Assembly: GCF_037055275.1 (NCBI RefSeq)
Contig: NZ_CP146343.1
Location: forward strand, 2,576,501-2,640,500
DNA from: Pseudomonas sp. ML2-2023-3
Lineage (GTDB): Bacteria > Pseudomonadota > Gammaproteobacteria > Pseudomonadales > Pseudomonadaceae
DNA length: 64,000 nt
Reading direction: 5' to 3'
In this document: positions 1 through 8,170 of the stretch, piece by piece
Numbering within the stretch: position 1 is the stretch's first letter
How the letters are laid out: each line of letters opens with the position of its first letter
Translations under genes and position numbers: made by a program
Notes under the pieces: model-generated
What the model was told of the DNA's origin: nothing
Database searches by the model: none
What the model saw: the letters and a program-made list of their open reading frames with translations, nothing else

Positions 1-152
1 AGGATGTCGCGAATGCCGGCCAGCATCAGTACCGAGATCGGGTAGTAGATCATCGGTTTGTCATACACCGGCAGCAGCTGCTTGGAGACGCCCAGGGTGA
101 TGGGGTGCAAACGGGTGCCTGAGCCCCCGGCTAGAACGATACCTTTAGTCAT
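1..152 (-). CDS. rfbA: Glucose-1-phosphate thymidylyltransferase, N-terminal part (cut by window edge)
   Basis: Only the first ~50 codons are inside the window. They begin with the nucleotidyltransferase signature GGSGTRLHP (residues 9-17), followed by [15 protein letters not shown], which is nearly invariant in RfbA/RmlA. The enzyme makes dTDP-glucose from glucose-1-phosphate and dTTP, the first step of dTDP-L-rhamnose synthesis for surface polysaccharide. Its ATG overlaps the rfbB stop in an ATGA quartet (149-152), so the two are translationally coupled with rfbB upstream. The rest of the gene lies beyond position 1. Confidence 0.93.
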   Translation of the reverse strand, partial: MTKGIVLAGGSGTRLHPITLGVSKQLLPVYDKPMIYYPISVLMLAGIRDI

Positions 153-1231
153 GCAATCAAATCCTTATGGTCGGTGTTGCCCAGGCGTTCGCCCTGATAG
201 CTGCCATCCTGGACGCGGCCGCACCACTCCAGGTTATCGAGGTACCACTGCACGGTCTTGCGCAGGCCGGTCTCGAAGGTTTCTTCCGGTACCCAGCCCA
301 GCTCGCGCTCGATCTTGCTGGCGTCGATGGCGTAGCGCTGGTCGTGGCCCGGGCGATCTTTTACAAAAGTGATCAAGTCGGCATAGTTTGCAACGCCGGC
401 TGGGCGCTCTGGCGCCAGCTCTTCAAGCAGTGCGCAGATGCCGCGAACTACGTCGATGTTTTTCTGCTCGTTATGGCCGCCAATGTTGTAGGTCTCACCC
501 ACCACACCTTCGGTCACTACTTTGAACAACGCGCGGGCGTGGTCTTCAACAAAAAGCCAGTCACGCACTTGCAGGCCATTGCCGTATACCGGCAGCGGCT
601 TGCCGGCCAAGGCATTGAGGATGACCAGCGGGATCAACTTCTCAGGGAAGTGGAACGGCCCGTAGTTGTTCGAGCAGTTGGTGATCAGCACTGGCAGGCC
701 GTAGGTGCGCTGCCAGGCGCGAACCAGGTGGTCCGAGGCCGCCTTGCTGGCTGAGTACGGCGAGCTTGGCGCGTACGGGGTGGTTTCGGTGAACAGGTCA
801 TCGACGCCGTGCAGGTCGCCGTACACTTCGTCAGTCGAAATATGGTGGAAGCGGAAGGCTTCGCGAGCAGCTGGCTCCAGGCCCTGCCAGTAGGCACGGG
901 TGGCTTCCAGCAGGCTGTAGGTGCCGACGATATTGGTTTGGATGAAATCCGAAGGGCCGTCGATGGAGCGGTCAACATGAGACTCGGCTGCCAAGTGCAT
1001 GATGGCGTGCGGTTGGAAACGCGCCAGCAAGGCACTCACGCTCGCCTGATCGACAATGTCGGCTTGCACGAACTCATAACGGCTATTGGAGGCGATGGAG
1101 CTCAGCGATTCCAGGTTGCCGGCGTAAGTCAGCTTGTCGAGGTTTAGAACTTCGTGCTCGGTGTTTTCAATCAGATGGCGAACGAGCGCCGAACCGATAA
1201 AGCCGGCGCCGCCGGTAATTAGGATACGCAT
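149..1231 (-). CDS. rfbB: dTDP-glucose 4,6-dehydratase
   Basis: 360 residues, the normal length for RfbB/RmlB. The protein is an extended short-chain dehydrogenase that converts dTDP-glucose to dTDP-4-keto-6-deoxyglucose in the cytoplasm. Visible motifs are the NAD-binding GGAGFIGS (residues 7-14), TDEVYG (133-138) and the catalytic YSASK (Tyr159, Lys163). The start is the ATG at 1231. It is the first gene of an rfbBA pair supplying nucleotide sugars for O-antigen or exopolysaccharide, with rfbA overlapping by 4 nt. No defects are visible. Confidence 0.96.
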   Translation of the reverse strand: MRILITGGAGFIGSALVRHLIENTEHEVLNLDKLTYAGNLESLSSIASNSRYEFVQADIVDQASVSALLARFQPHAIMHLAAESHVDRSIDGPSDFIQTNIVGTYSLLEATRAYWQGLEPAAREAFRFHHISTDEVYGDLHGVDDLFTETTPYAPSSPYSASKAASDHLVRAWQRTYGLPVLITNCSNNYGPFHFPEKLIPLVILNALAGKPLPVYGNGLQVRDWLFVEDHARALFKVVTEGVVGETYNIGGHNEQKNIDVVRGICALLEELAPERPAGVANYADLITFVKDRPGHDQRYAIDASKIERELGWVPEETFETGLRKTVQWYLDNLEWCGRVQDGSYQGERLGNTDHKDLIA

Positions 1232-1493
1232 AAGTTGTGCCTTTTTTCCCTAAGGACAATGGGCCATTTGGCCCGGGTGTGATTCGAGAAGGCGGGATTT
1301 TACCTACATCAAACTTCTTTTATCCAATTCGTATTTCAGAAATATGGAATAAATTGTTATTACGCTTATGCGTGATAGCCAAGTAATGGCTTTTGTGGGG
1401 TTTGGAACTACCGCACTCGCAAACAACGCCACAATGCCACTACCATCACCACACTCACCGCCGCCCCCCCCCCCAGGCCTGCGCATTCTCAAT

Positions 1494-1566
1494 GGGGCGA
1501 ATAGAGAAAACGGAAATTTTCGTACGCTAAGCGCTCTTTCTGTCAGGTTGAGGTCGTAGAGGTGCA
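1494..1566 (+). repeat. Dispersed module, copy A
   Basis: Shares ATAGAGAAAACGGAA, CTAAGCGCT and CTGTCAGGTTG in the same order with copy B at 3231-3296, with small indels. The two copies lie in direct orientation on either side of the oxidoreductase gene and the arsR remnant. Probably insertion-sequence debris. Confidence 0.6.
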
Positions 1567-1691
1567 CGCCATAGCGTCAGAAAATGCAGAAAGCGGCCTA
1601 GTCTGACGCGGTGCCAGTGAACCACCTGACGCCCGCTTGAGGTGTACTCAACTGGACATTCGCGGTGAGTAACTGCATGGTCTTAACCACC

Positions 1692-1735
1692 TTTTTGCAT
1701 TGCGACTGACCAGCTATTTGCATTGCATTTGACCA
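1692..1735 (+). repeat. Two 21-bp direct repeats, IS21-like terminus remnant
   Basis: Copies at 1692-1712 and 1715-1735 share TTTGCATTG and TGACCA and begin 23 bp apart. Arrays of such repeats are typical of IS21-family ends. No istA or istB gene is present, so this would be a relic. The family assignment is an inference from repeat style only. Confidence 0.4.
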
Positions 1736-1918
1736 ATAAGTCTCGGGGCAATGACCGACAGAGAACGCCCATTACTGCCGGTGGCGATAGGCAGAAATCG
1801 GCCAATTGCTGCCGGTTGCGACAGACAGCAATGGCCCAATCTAACTCGCCCGCTGCGTCGGCAGCAGTGTCGGCACATCTTTGAGATAGGCATACGGATC
1901 ATGCCCATTCATGCGTGC

Positions 1919-2929
1919 TTAGATATGCAGGCAAATTTTGCCAAAATGCTGGTTGGTTTCCTGATACTTGAACGCTTCGACAATCTCGCTCAAAGGGAAA
2001 TGACGATCAATAATCGGGCGCATGCCATTAGAATTGATGGCTCGAATCATGTCTAGCTGCTGGCTGCGGCTACCCACCAACACACCCTGCAGACGCACTT
2101 GCTTGATCAGTGCCGGTACAAAATTCATTGCGCCGCTTACGCCACTCAATATCCCGATGACGGAGATGTGACCAGCAACCCGAATTGCAATCATCGATTG
2201 CTCAAGCGTCGCAGGGCCGCCGACTTCGATGATGTGGTCAACACCACGGCCACCCGTTAGAGCGCGTGCAGTTTCGCCCCAGTTAAGGTCTTTGCGGTAA
2301 TTGATCACATGATCAGCGCCTAGCGCTTTCAGACGTTCAAGTTTTTCGTCGCTTGAAGAGGTAGCGATGACGGTAGCACCGGCCATTTTAGCGAACTGCA
2401 GGGCAAAAATTGAAACGCCACCAGTGCCTTGAACGAGCACGGTGTCGCCCGGCTTGAGTGAGTCATCGGCCATCAGGGCGCGCCATGCAGTAAGGCCGGC
2501 GGTGGTAAGCGTCGAAGCTTCAGCGTGGCTGTATCCAGTCGGCGCGAGGGTGAACGATGTGGCTTTGGCCGTCACTTGCTCACGAGCGTAGCCGTCAATG
2601 CCATCACCTGGCACGCTAACAAAGCCCTCAACCAGTGGTGCACCGCTGATCCACTCCGGGAAGAAGGTGCTGACGACCGAGTTACCCACCTTGAATTCAG
2701 TGACATCTGGGCCGATAGCAATGACTTCACCTGCACCATCGGCCATGGGGATGCGTTTTTCGCTAGGGCCCCACATACCACTGACCACCGCGAAGTCGTG
2801 GTAGTTGAGCGAGTTGGCGCGAAGGCGCACGGTGATTTCGCCATGCGCTGCGGCTCGGACTTCGCTGCTGCCAACGACAACCTTTTCATAGCCGCCACCG
2901 GGTTGGACGAAGATTGCTTTGCTGCTCAT
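1919..2929 (-). CDS. Zinc-independent MDR-family NAD(P)-dependent oxidoreductase
   Basis: 336 residues, a typical length for medium-chain dehydrogenase/reductases. The N-terminal half is the GroES-like substrate domain and the C-terminal half a Rossmann fold with GTGGVS at residues 168-173. The usual zinc ligands are absent: NYHDF stands where Cys would be, and ADGAGEV replaces the GHE motif. It therefore resembles quinone-oxidoreductase-like members rather than zinc alcohol dehydrogenases. The substrate cannot be read from sequence. Just upstream on the same strand is the C-terminal remnant of an ArsR-type regulator, perhaps its former controller. Confidence 0.85.
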   Translation of the reverse strand: MSSKAIFVQPGGGYEKVVVGSSEVRAAAHGEITVRLRANSLNYHDFAVVSGMWGPSEKRIPMADGAGEVIAIGPDVTEFKVGNSVVSTFFPEWISGAPLVEGFVSVPGDGIDGYAREQVTAKATSFTLAPTGYSHAEASTLTTAGLTAWRALMADDSLKPGDTVLVQGTGGVSIFALQFAKMAGATVIATSSSDEKLERLKALGADHVINYRKDLNWGETARALTGGRGVDHIIEVGGPATLEQSMIAIRVAGHISVIGILSGVSGAMNFVPALIKQVRLQGVLVGSRSQQLDMIRAINSNGMRPIIDRHFPLSEIVEAFKYQETNQHFGKICLHI

Positions 2930-2984
2930 AGGGGTTTCCTTGTATTTTCTAATTACGCGAAATAACGAAATGAAAGGTTATAAA

Positions 2985-3128
2985 TTACAATTCGATGGTC
3001 AACCTAGCCGCAAAATCATCAATCGCCTCCTCGTTGCGTCGGTAGTAAGTCCATTTTCCGATGCGGGTGGTTAATACGGCACGTTGCAAGATAGCTAAGT
3101 GTGCAGACGCAGTAGAAGACGCTCGCAG
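2985..3128 (-). pseudogene. ArsR-family regulator, C-terminal remnant
   Basis: The minus-strand frame closed by TAA at 2985-2987 encodes ~47 residues containing SSTASAHLAILQRAVL, then KWTYYRRNEEAIDDFAARL. This is the recognition helix and beta-wing of an ArsR-type winged helix (compare the family pattern SQSTVSHHLKxLxxAGLV...WxYYxLN). The frame meets a stop at 3129-3131, exactly where repeats carrying GTGAGCC and CTGAGCC begin, so the first half is missing. It lies ~55 bp upstream of the MDR oxidoreductase. The remnant cannot bind DNA properly. Confidence 0.7.
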
Positions 3129-3300
3129 CTAATGTGAGCCGGGGCGCTCCGTCAGTTGCAGTTAATCTGAGCCGAAAATTGCGCTGATTGCGAGCACGGC
3201 TGTTTTCGTTGCAAGCCGTTACACCTATACGGGGGCGATAGAGAAAACGGAAGAAATAGCTAAGCGCTTCGCCTGTCAGGTTGGGCTCGAGATGCAAGAG
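3129..3300. mobile_element. Insertion-sequence terminus remnant next to arsR fragment
   Basis: Contains two related units, GCTAATGTGAGCCGG (about 3128-3142) and GTTAATCTGAGCCGA (about 3159-3173), spaced ~31 bp as in IS21-family ends, followed by module copy B (3231-3296). No transposase gene remains. Confidence 0.4.
3231..3296 (+). repeat. Dispersed module, copy B
   Basis: Second copy of the module at 1494-1566, with the same order of shared blocks and the same orientation. Confidence 0.6.
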
Positions 3301-3326
3301 TGCCCAACCGAATCAGCCTTGTCCGC

Positions 3327-3863
3327 TCAACCTGCCGCGGAATGCTCGAAGATCAGGCATGTCGTGGTCGCATGCGCATACAGCTTGCCGTCCGGGCCGA
3401 CGATGCGGCCCTCGGCCGTCGCCACTTGCCGCCCCGCGTGGATCACCTTGCCTTCGGCGCGTACCAGCGGCACCCCATCATTCAGGGAGCGAACCATGTT
3501 CACTTTGAGCTCCAAGGTGGTGAAGCCTTTGCCAGCGGGCAGCGTTGAATGCACCGCACAGCCGACAGCGGAGTCGAGCAGCGTGGCGAACCAACCACCA
3601 TGTACGGTGCCCAGTGGGTTGTAGTGCCGGCGCTGCGGTCGGCCCTGGAAGACCGCAGCACCTGGTTCCATGTGAATCGGCACGAAGTCGAGCGTGTCGC
3701 CGATTGGCGCTGCTGGCAGCTCACCGGAGAAGATCGCCTCAAACATCTCCATGCCCGAGCGACCAAAGACCTGTGCTTTTGGCTCAGCGCCGGGCGCACT
3801 CAACCGCGTGCGGACACGCGCTTCGTCCGCCTCCCAACGCGCCACAACCTGATCGACATCCAT
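3327..3863 (-). CDS. PaaI-family hotdog thioesterase
   Basis: 178 residues. The hotdog-fold core carries GTVHGGWFATLLDSA (HGG at residues 88-90), the PaaI/YbgC-like acyl-CoA thioesterase signature with the Asp in LLDSA. The likely role is hydrolysis of an aromatic or aliphatic acyl-CoA in the cytoplasm; the substrate is unknown. The ATG at 3863 is preceded by GAAGGAG on the minus strand, which supports the start. It is transcribed divergently from a MarR regulator, and the 59-bp gap holds a near-perfect inverted repeat, so both are probably under that regulator. Confidence 0.88.
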   Translation of the reverse strand: MDVDQVVARWEADEARVRTRLSAPGAEPKAQVFGRSGMEMFEAIFSGELPAAPIGDTLDFVPIHMEPGAAVFQGRPQRRHYNPLGTVHGGWFATLLDSAVGCAVHSTLPAGKGFTTLELKVNMVRSLNDGVPLVRAEGKVIHAGRQVATAEGRIVGPDGKLYAHATTTCLIFEHSAAG

Positions 3864-3886
3864 CGGCTACTCCTTCCTCGAACATA

Positions 3887-3915
3887 ATTGTATATGCAAT
3901 ATTTGCAAGTACAAT
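3887..3915. promoter_or_regulatory. 29-bp inverted repeat, probable MarR operator
   Basis: ATTGTA (3887-3892) pairs with TACAAT (3910-3915) and GCAA (3896-3899) with TTGC (3903-3906), all centred on 3901. It lies between the divergent thioesterase and MarR genes and ends 8 bp before the marR ATG. Position and symmetry fit a MarR dimer site controlling both promoters. Binding by this particular MarR protein is inferred. Confidence 0.75.
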
Positions 3916-3922
3916 ATAGCGC

Positions 3923-4378
3923 ATGAAGAACATCATAAAGCCACAGGGTTGCACCAATCTGAAGCTTCGCCAGCTCACACGCATGGTGACGCGTCACTAC
4001 GATCACTATGTCGCCGAGACGGGGCTCAAGAACACGCAGTACGCACTGCTGTCGTACGTGGTCAGGATAGGCCCCATCCAGCCAGGGGATCTGGCCAGGC
4101 GCATGCAGATGGATGCCTCGACGTTGACGCGCAACCTGCAGCCGCTGGCTGCGCAGGGGTTGTTGGAGATCGGCGCAGGCAAGGATGCTCGGAGCCGCCT
4201 GGTCGAGGCGACCGAGGCGGGGCGTACGAAACAAGCCGAAGGACAGCGGGCGTGGAAAACGGCACAAACGGCACTCAACGAACGGTTGGGAGTTGAGCGT
4301 GTCGCTGCGTTGCACGATTTACTCGATACATTTATCGAATGCCTTGATAGCAATCCTGACGGGCAATCGGGTGAGTGA
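3923..4378 (+). CDS. MarR-family transcriptional regulator
   Basis: 151 residues. The winged helix-turn-helix is at about residues 35-100 (QYALLSYVVRIGPIQPGDLARRMQMDA...), with the wing GKDARSRLVEATEAG. N- and C-terminal helices form the dimer interface. It precedes an old-yellow-enzyme reductase by 33 bp on the same strand and is divergent from a thioesterase, with a palindrome over its promoter. MarR proteins of this kind usually sense electrophiles or aromatic compounds, which would fit an alkene reductase target; the ligand itself is not visible. Confidence 0.9.
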   Translation: MKNIIKPQGCTNLKLRQLTRMVTRHYDHYVAETGLKNTQYALLSYVVRIGPIQPGDLARRMQMDASTLTRNLQPLAAQGLLEIGAGKDARSRLVEATEAGRTKQAEGQRAWKTAQTALNERLGVERVAALHDLLDTFIECLDSNPDGQSGE

Positions 4379-4411
4379 TCACTATCTGCATAACTTTTCA
4401 AGGATTACTAA

Positions 4412-5524
4412 ATGACACAGAAACTGTTTCTTCCTTTGCGCCTCGGATCCCTGGATTTGAAGCATCGCGTAGTAATGGCACCACTGACCCGCATGCGCGC
4501 GGCTCAGCCGGGTAATATCCCCCATGCGCTGAACGTGGAGTACTACCGTCAGCGCGCCTCACGGGGTGGGCTGATCATTACGGAGGGCTCGCAGATCTCG
4601 CTCACCGGCCAGGGGATGCCGGCCACACCCGGCATCCACAGCCAGGCTCAGATCGAAGGGTGGACGGCGGTCACGGAAGCGGTTCATTCCCAAGGCGGCT
4701 TGATTTTTCTGCAACTCTGGCATGTCGGCCGCATCTCCCACTCGTCACTCCTGGGCGGCCAATTGCCGGTGGCCCCGTCCGACATCGTCGCCTCCGGCAA
4801 TGCGTTCACCGCCACATTCGACCGGGCGCCGTTTGAGATGCCCAGAGCATTGGAAACGGCGGAGATCGCCTCGGTGGTCGAGGACTACGCCCAGGCGGCG
4901 CGTAACGCGCGGCAGGCCGGCTTCGACGGCGTGGAGATCCACGCGGCCAACGGCTACCTACTGGAGCAGTTCCTACAGAGCCGGAGCAATCAGCGAACTG
5001 ATGCCTATGGCGGGTCGATTGAAAATCGCTGCCGCATCGTACTGGAGGTTGCCGCTGCGGTCTCCGCGGTCTTCGGCGCCGACCGTGTCGGCATCCGGCT
5101 GTCGCCGTTCGGCGTGGCCAATACCAGCGGTGAGGATGCCCCGTTGCCACTGTACACCTACCTAATCGAAAGCCTCGCCCGCCTGGACCTCGCCTACCTG
5201 CACCTGATCGAGCCACGCGCCAGCGGTGCGGGCCAGGCCGAAGTCGATCATCAGAATGTGCCCTTCGCATCGGAGCTATTCCGCCCGCATTGGCCGAATG
5301 TCCTGATCGCGGCGGGGAACTACAGCCCCGACACTGCGGCTGCAGCAATCGAAGCGGGCCGGGCGGACGCTATTGCATTCGGGCGGCTGTTCATCGCCAA
5401 CCCGGACCTCCCCGAGCGAGCGCGCCAGGGCGCCGACCTCAACGCCTACGCCCGAGCCACCTTCTACGGCGGCGGGGCCGAAGGCTATGTGGACTATCCA
5501 GCGCTCGAAGCGTCGAGCAGATGA
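4412..5524 (+). CDS. Alkene reductase, old yellow enzyme family
   Basis: 370 residues, full length for the NemA/XenB-type FMN flavoproteins that reduce activated C=C bonds and nitro or nitrate-ester groups with NAD(P)H. Motifs: APLTRMRA (residues 23-30), QLWHVGR (101-107), and EIHAANGYLLEQFL with active-site His177 and Asn180. SQSRSNQRTDAYGGSIENR follows. AAGGA precedes the ATG. The stop overlaps an ATG in ATGAGCAG, which is duplicated in tandem (5521-5536) and throws the next gene's start out of frame. The C-terminal 72 codons are repeated as a diverged fragment at 5747-5965. Confidence 0.93.
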   Translation: MTQKLFLPLRLGSLDLKHRVVMAPLTRMRAAQPGNIPHALNVEYYRQRASRGGLIITEGSQISLTGQGMPATPGIHSQAQIEGWTAVTEAVHSQGGLIFLQLWHVGRISHSSLLGGQLPVAPSDIVASGNAFTATFDRAPFEMPRALETAEIASVVEDYAQAARNARQAGFDGVEIHAANGYLLEQFLQSRSNQRTDAYGGSIENRCRIVLEVAAAVSAVFGADRVGIRLSPFGVANTSGEDAPLPLYTYLIESLARLDLAYLHLIEPRASGAGQAEVDHQNVPFASELFRPHWPNVLIAAGNYSPDTAAAAIEAGRADAIAFGRLFIANPDLPERARQGADLNAYARATFYGGGAEGYVDYPALEASSR

Positions 5525-5529
5525 GCAGA

Positions 5530-5746
5530 TGAGCAGGACCAACGTAACACGCGCATCATCACAAGCACGCCGTTCGCCTCACGGCGGGCGTGCTGTTCTT
5601 GCTGGCAGCCCTGGGGGCATTGGCCACCAATATCGTCCTTCCCGCGTTTCCCGCGTTTCCCGCGATGGGCGAGTACCTTCGCGTCTCGGTCCTGGAGCTG
5701 AGCGCGACGCTGACCAGTTTCTTCCTGGCCTTCGGGCGCTGGGCCA
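5530..5746 (+). pseudogene. MFS transporter, broken N-terminal copy
   Basis: After a frameshift the frame around 5572-5746 reads VLFLLAALGALATN, then IVLP, then [15 protein letters not shown]. This matches the N-terminus of the intact Bcr/CflA-like transporter at 5962. The start region has an 8-bp tandem duplication (ATGAGCAG twice) and an in-frame stop at 5545-5547. Homology stops at about 5746, where it passes directly into a reductase C-terminus. The product would be non-functional. Confidence 0.8.
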
Positions 5747-5965
5747 ATCGCGGCGGGAAACTACACGCCAGAGACAGCAAATAGTGCGATCACCTCAGGT
5801 CGAGCCGATGCAGTTGCCTTTGGGCGTATGTTTATCGCCAATCCTGACTTGCCCGAACGAGTTCGTCGCGGAGCGCCTTTGAACACTTACAACCGTGCAA
5901 CCTTCTATGGCGGCGGCGCTGAAGGCTACACCGACTATCCGTCGCTTGAGTCCTTGAGCTCATGA
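5747..5965 (+). pseudogene. Old yellow enzyme, C-terminal fragment of a second copy
   Basis: In frame from 5747 the sequence reads [15 protein letters not shown], then [20 protein letters not shown] and [19 protein letters not shown], ending with TGA at 5963-5965. It aligns with residues ~293-370 of the intact reductase at 4412 but is diverged in DNA and protein, so it comes from a separate homologue rather than a recent duplication. Its stop overlaps the ATG of the intact MFS gene (ATGA at 5962-5965), the same layout as in the upstream module. Confidence 0.85.
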
Positions 5966-7185
5966 GCGGCGAGCAAATGCCACAGGCATCCCCTATACCA
6001 TCCTCTGCCTCGAGCCCTGTATCGAATTCCACGACGTTCCAGACGAGCGTGGTGTTCCTGCTGGCTGCACTTGCTGCGATGGGCGCCCTGGCAACCAACA
6101 TCATATTGCCGACCTTCCCCGACATGGCCAAAGACCTTGGTACGTCGATTGACAAGCTGAGTGGAACGTTGAGCAGTTTTTTCATGGTTTTCGGGATTGG
6201 ACAGCTAGTCGTTGGCCCGCTGTCAGATCGCTTCGGACGGCAGCGATTGATTCTGTCTGGATTGGTCATATTTATGGTCGGCAGCTTGGTATGCGCCATG
6301 GCCAACTCTCTGCCCTATCTCATCGTCGGCCGAGTGATCCAGGCACTAGGGGTGTGCGCGACCGCAGTGCTCTCACGTGCCATCGCACGTGACCTCTTCG
6401 ACGGGCAAGAGCTGGCTCGGGCGCTATCGTTGACAATGGTGGCAATGGCTGCAGCGCCAGGTTTCTCTCCGCTGCTCGGAGGCGCACTAAATGGAGCCCT
6501 AGGGTGGCGAGCTACGTTCGTTGTCATTGCGATGGTCGCCTTGGTGTTGGCTGTGTATTACAGCCTGCGCTTGGGGGAGACTCATTTACCGGACAGGCGC
6601 TCACCTCTATCTATGTCGGCTGTCGCCCGTAACTATGCTGCATTGCTGGGTGACCGAAGACTGATGGCACCAGCGATTGCTGTGAGCCTGGTGATTGGCT
6701 CACTCTACGCATTTTTCTCAATGGCTCCGGCAATTCTACTTACCGGGTTTAAATTGACCACCATGGAGTTCGGACTGTTTTTTGCGTCCACTGTAGTTAT
6801 CGTTTTTGCATCAGGCATACTGGCTCCGCGCTTGGCTAAACGCTGGAGTCAGACGACCGCTGCCCGCATGGGCCTATTGGTAGCACTGATTGGAAGCGTG
6901 ACCCTGCTATTGGGGCCATCGGACTTCAAGTTTTTCTGCTTCGGGCTGAGCATTTTCCTGTTCGGGATGGGCTTATTTAATCCTCTCGGCACTGCGATAG
7001 CGCTGCACCCGTTCAGTAAACAAGCAGGGGTCGCCTCAGCACTGCTGGGCTTCATGCAGATGGGATGCGCTGCGCTGGCAATCACCTTAGGTTCATTGCT
7101 AGCCCTTCCCCCTTATACGGTACTCGGGATAGTGCTGTTCAGTGCTCTGACCATGTCCTTTATTTGCTTCTTGGCTGCGAAATAA
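5962..7185 (+). CDS. MFS drug-resistance transporter, Bcr/CflA-like
   Basis: 407 residues with 12 predicted membrane spans. Motif A appears as [10 protein letters not shown] between spans 2 and 3 and a motif C-like stretch (PGFSPLLGG) in span 5. The family exports drugs and small toxic compounds by proton antiport across the inner membrane. The start overlaps the stop of the reductase fragment, showing the gene was once coupled to a full old-yellow-enzyme gene. Coding is intact. It is probably still co-transcribed with the MarR-controlled genes upstream. Confidence 0.87.
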   Translation: MSGEQMPQASPIPSSASSPVSNSTTFQTSVVFLLAALAAMGALATNIILPTFPDMAKDLGTSIDKLSGTLSSFFMVFGIGQLVVGPLSDRFGRQRLILSGLVIFMVGSLVCAMANSLPYLIVGRVIQALGVCATAVLSRAIARDLFDGQELARALSLTMVAMAAAPGFSPLLGGALNGALGWRATFVVIAMVALVLAVYYSLRLGETHLPDRRSPLSMSAVARNYAALLGDRRLMAPAIAVSLVIGSLYAFFSMAPAILLTGFKLTTMEFGLFFASTVVIVFASGILAPRLAKRWSQTTAARMGLLVALIGSVTLLLGPSDFKFFCFGLSIFLFGMGLFNPLGTAIALHPFSKQAGVASALLGFMQMGCAALAITLGSLLALPPYTVLGIVLFSALTMSFICFLAAK

Positions 7186-7672
7186 CGGGTTGGATCGCCC
7201 CTGATGTCATTTTCAGAAGACGACTGCACCATTTATCAGGAGTCGCCTGCAGTTCAGAAGAGACTCTACAGTAGGCAGAAATAGAGTAGAGGAAGTCAGG
7301 TCCGGGAGGTAACGACGGGCCGTTGCCGACCCTAAGCTGCCCTTCGGGAACTACATGCCGAGCGAGAAGATCACCACATGCCAGGGCACTTCGCGCGCCG
7401 GGTGGATCCGATGACCCTTCGCTACGACTGCGGGAAGGATGACCGCGCGGATCGCCGCCACTGCGCTGACGGGAATATCCAGTGGTTCCAGGACGGCGTT
7501 CTTTTTTGTCCATAGATGAGCCCTCTTTAAGGGCTTGAGCCGTTCGCTAGGAAATTTGCTTGCAGGTTTCTTAACCGAGCAACCACTGCTTTCTGAAAGT
7601 CACCACATCGCTTAAAGTCATGAGCTTTTCGGCTAAGCATTAGGCCGTTTTTTGGAAGGGATGGTCGAGGTC
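7186..7672. other. Intergenic region with transposon-like and decayed sequence
   Basis: Two related stretches, TTCAGAAGACGACTGCACCA (about 7212-7231) and TTCAGAAGAGACTCTACAGT (about 7254-7273), recall the res-site region of Tn21-type Tn3 transposons; that similarity is from memory. At about 7300-7510 a minus-strand frame with [15 protein letters not shown] resembles a cupin but is interrupted by stops. A weak hairpin AGCCCT...AGGGCT lies near 7518-7535. No intact gene is visible. Confidence 0.4.
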
Positions 7673-8170
7673 ATGGATAGGTATGCACCCGAAGTACTGG
7701 TTCTGCAAGCAAGCTACAGCAACCCTTTACACGCCAATTCCCTGGCTTTTCTACTGGATCAATACGCTCGTGATGTCATGGGCGGCGGCCAGGGCTTGGC
7801 GGCTGAAGTGCGCGAAAACCTAGCAGTGGAAATGAGTAAGCGTCCTCACGCGTTCAGCGTACTGGCCTTTGTCGCAGGCGAGCCGGTTGGTTTGGTCAAC
7901 TGCTTTGAAGGGTTTTCTACGTTTGCCTGCCGGCCTCTGGTGAACATACACGACGTGGTGGTACTAGAAGTTTTTCGCGGTAAGGGCATCTCACAGAAGA
8001 TGCTGGCCGAGGTAGAAAAAATTGCCCGTCAGCGAGGCTGCTGCAAACTGACCCTTGAAGTACTAGAAGGCAACGTCGCGGCCCAGGCAGCATATCGCAA
8101 AATGGATTTTGCGGGATATGAGCTTGATCCGCAGATGGGGGCGGCAATGTTCTGGCAAAAGGTCTTGTAA
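7673..8170 (+). CDS. GNAT-family N-acetyltransferase
   Basis: 165 residues from the ATG at 7673 (GAGG just upstream); an ATG at 7661 and a TTG at 7652 are possible alternatives. The GNAT core is clear: the beta4 strand VNIHDVVVLEVFRGKGISQKML carries the acetyl-CoA loop R-G-K-G, followed by IARQRGCCKLTLEVLEGNVAAQAAYRKMDF, the usual A/B motifs. The substrate cannot be inferred. The gene stands alone. Confidence 0.85.
   Translation: MDRYAPEVLVLQASYSNPLHANSLAFLLDQYARDVMGGGQGLAAEVRENLAVEMSKRPHAFSVLAFVAGEPVGLVNCFEGFSTFACRPLVNIHDVVVLEVFRGKGISQKMLAEVEKIARQRGCCKLTLEVLEGNVAAQAAYRKMDFAGYELDPQMGAAMFWQKVL

Larger units (their letters stand above)
1232..1918. other. Intergenic region with repeat and insertion-sequence debris
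   Basis: No convincing gene. The first ~150 bp would hold the rfbB promoter. A run of 11 C lies at about 1464-1474. A module at 1494-1566 recurs at 3231-3296. Two 21-bp direct repeats at 1692-1712 and 1715-1735, both ending TTTGACCA or CTGACCA, look like the multiple terminal repeats of IS21-family elements. At about 1770-1840 there is a short palindromic dispersed repeat rich in ATCGGCCA and GCTGCCGG. Small open frames here have no coding character. Confidence 0.5.

Noticed and set aside
1304..1567. Minus-strand ORF starting MHLYDLNLTERALS
   Set aside because: It overlaps the dispersed module and a poly-C run; the similar start at 3297 comes from the second module copy, not from homologous proteins.
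7290..7320. Second ffs fragment suggested by TCAGGTCCGGGAGG
   Set aside because: Only a short match to the SRP loop; the surrounding bases do not follow 4.5S RNA, so it cannot serve as the other attachment site.
7160..7513. 117-residue minus-strand ORF
   Set aside because: Its frame has no domain; a cupin-like stretch in another frame is broken by stops, so only decay is supported.
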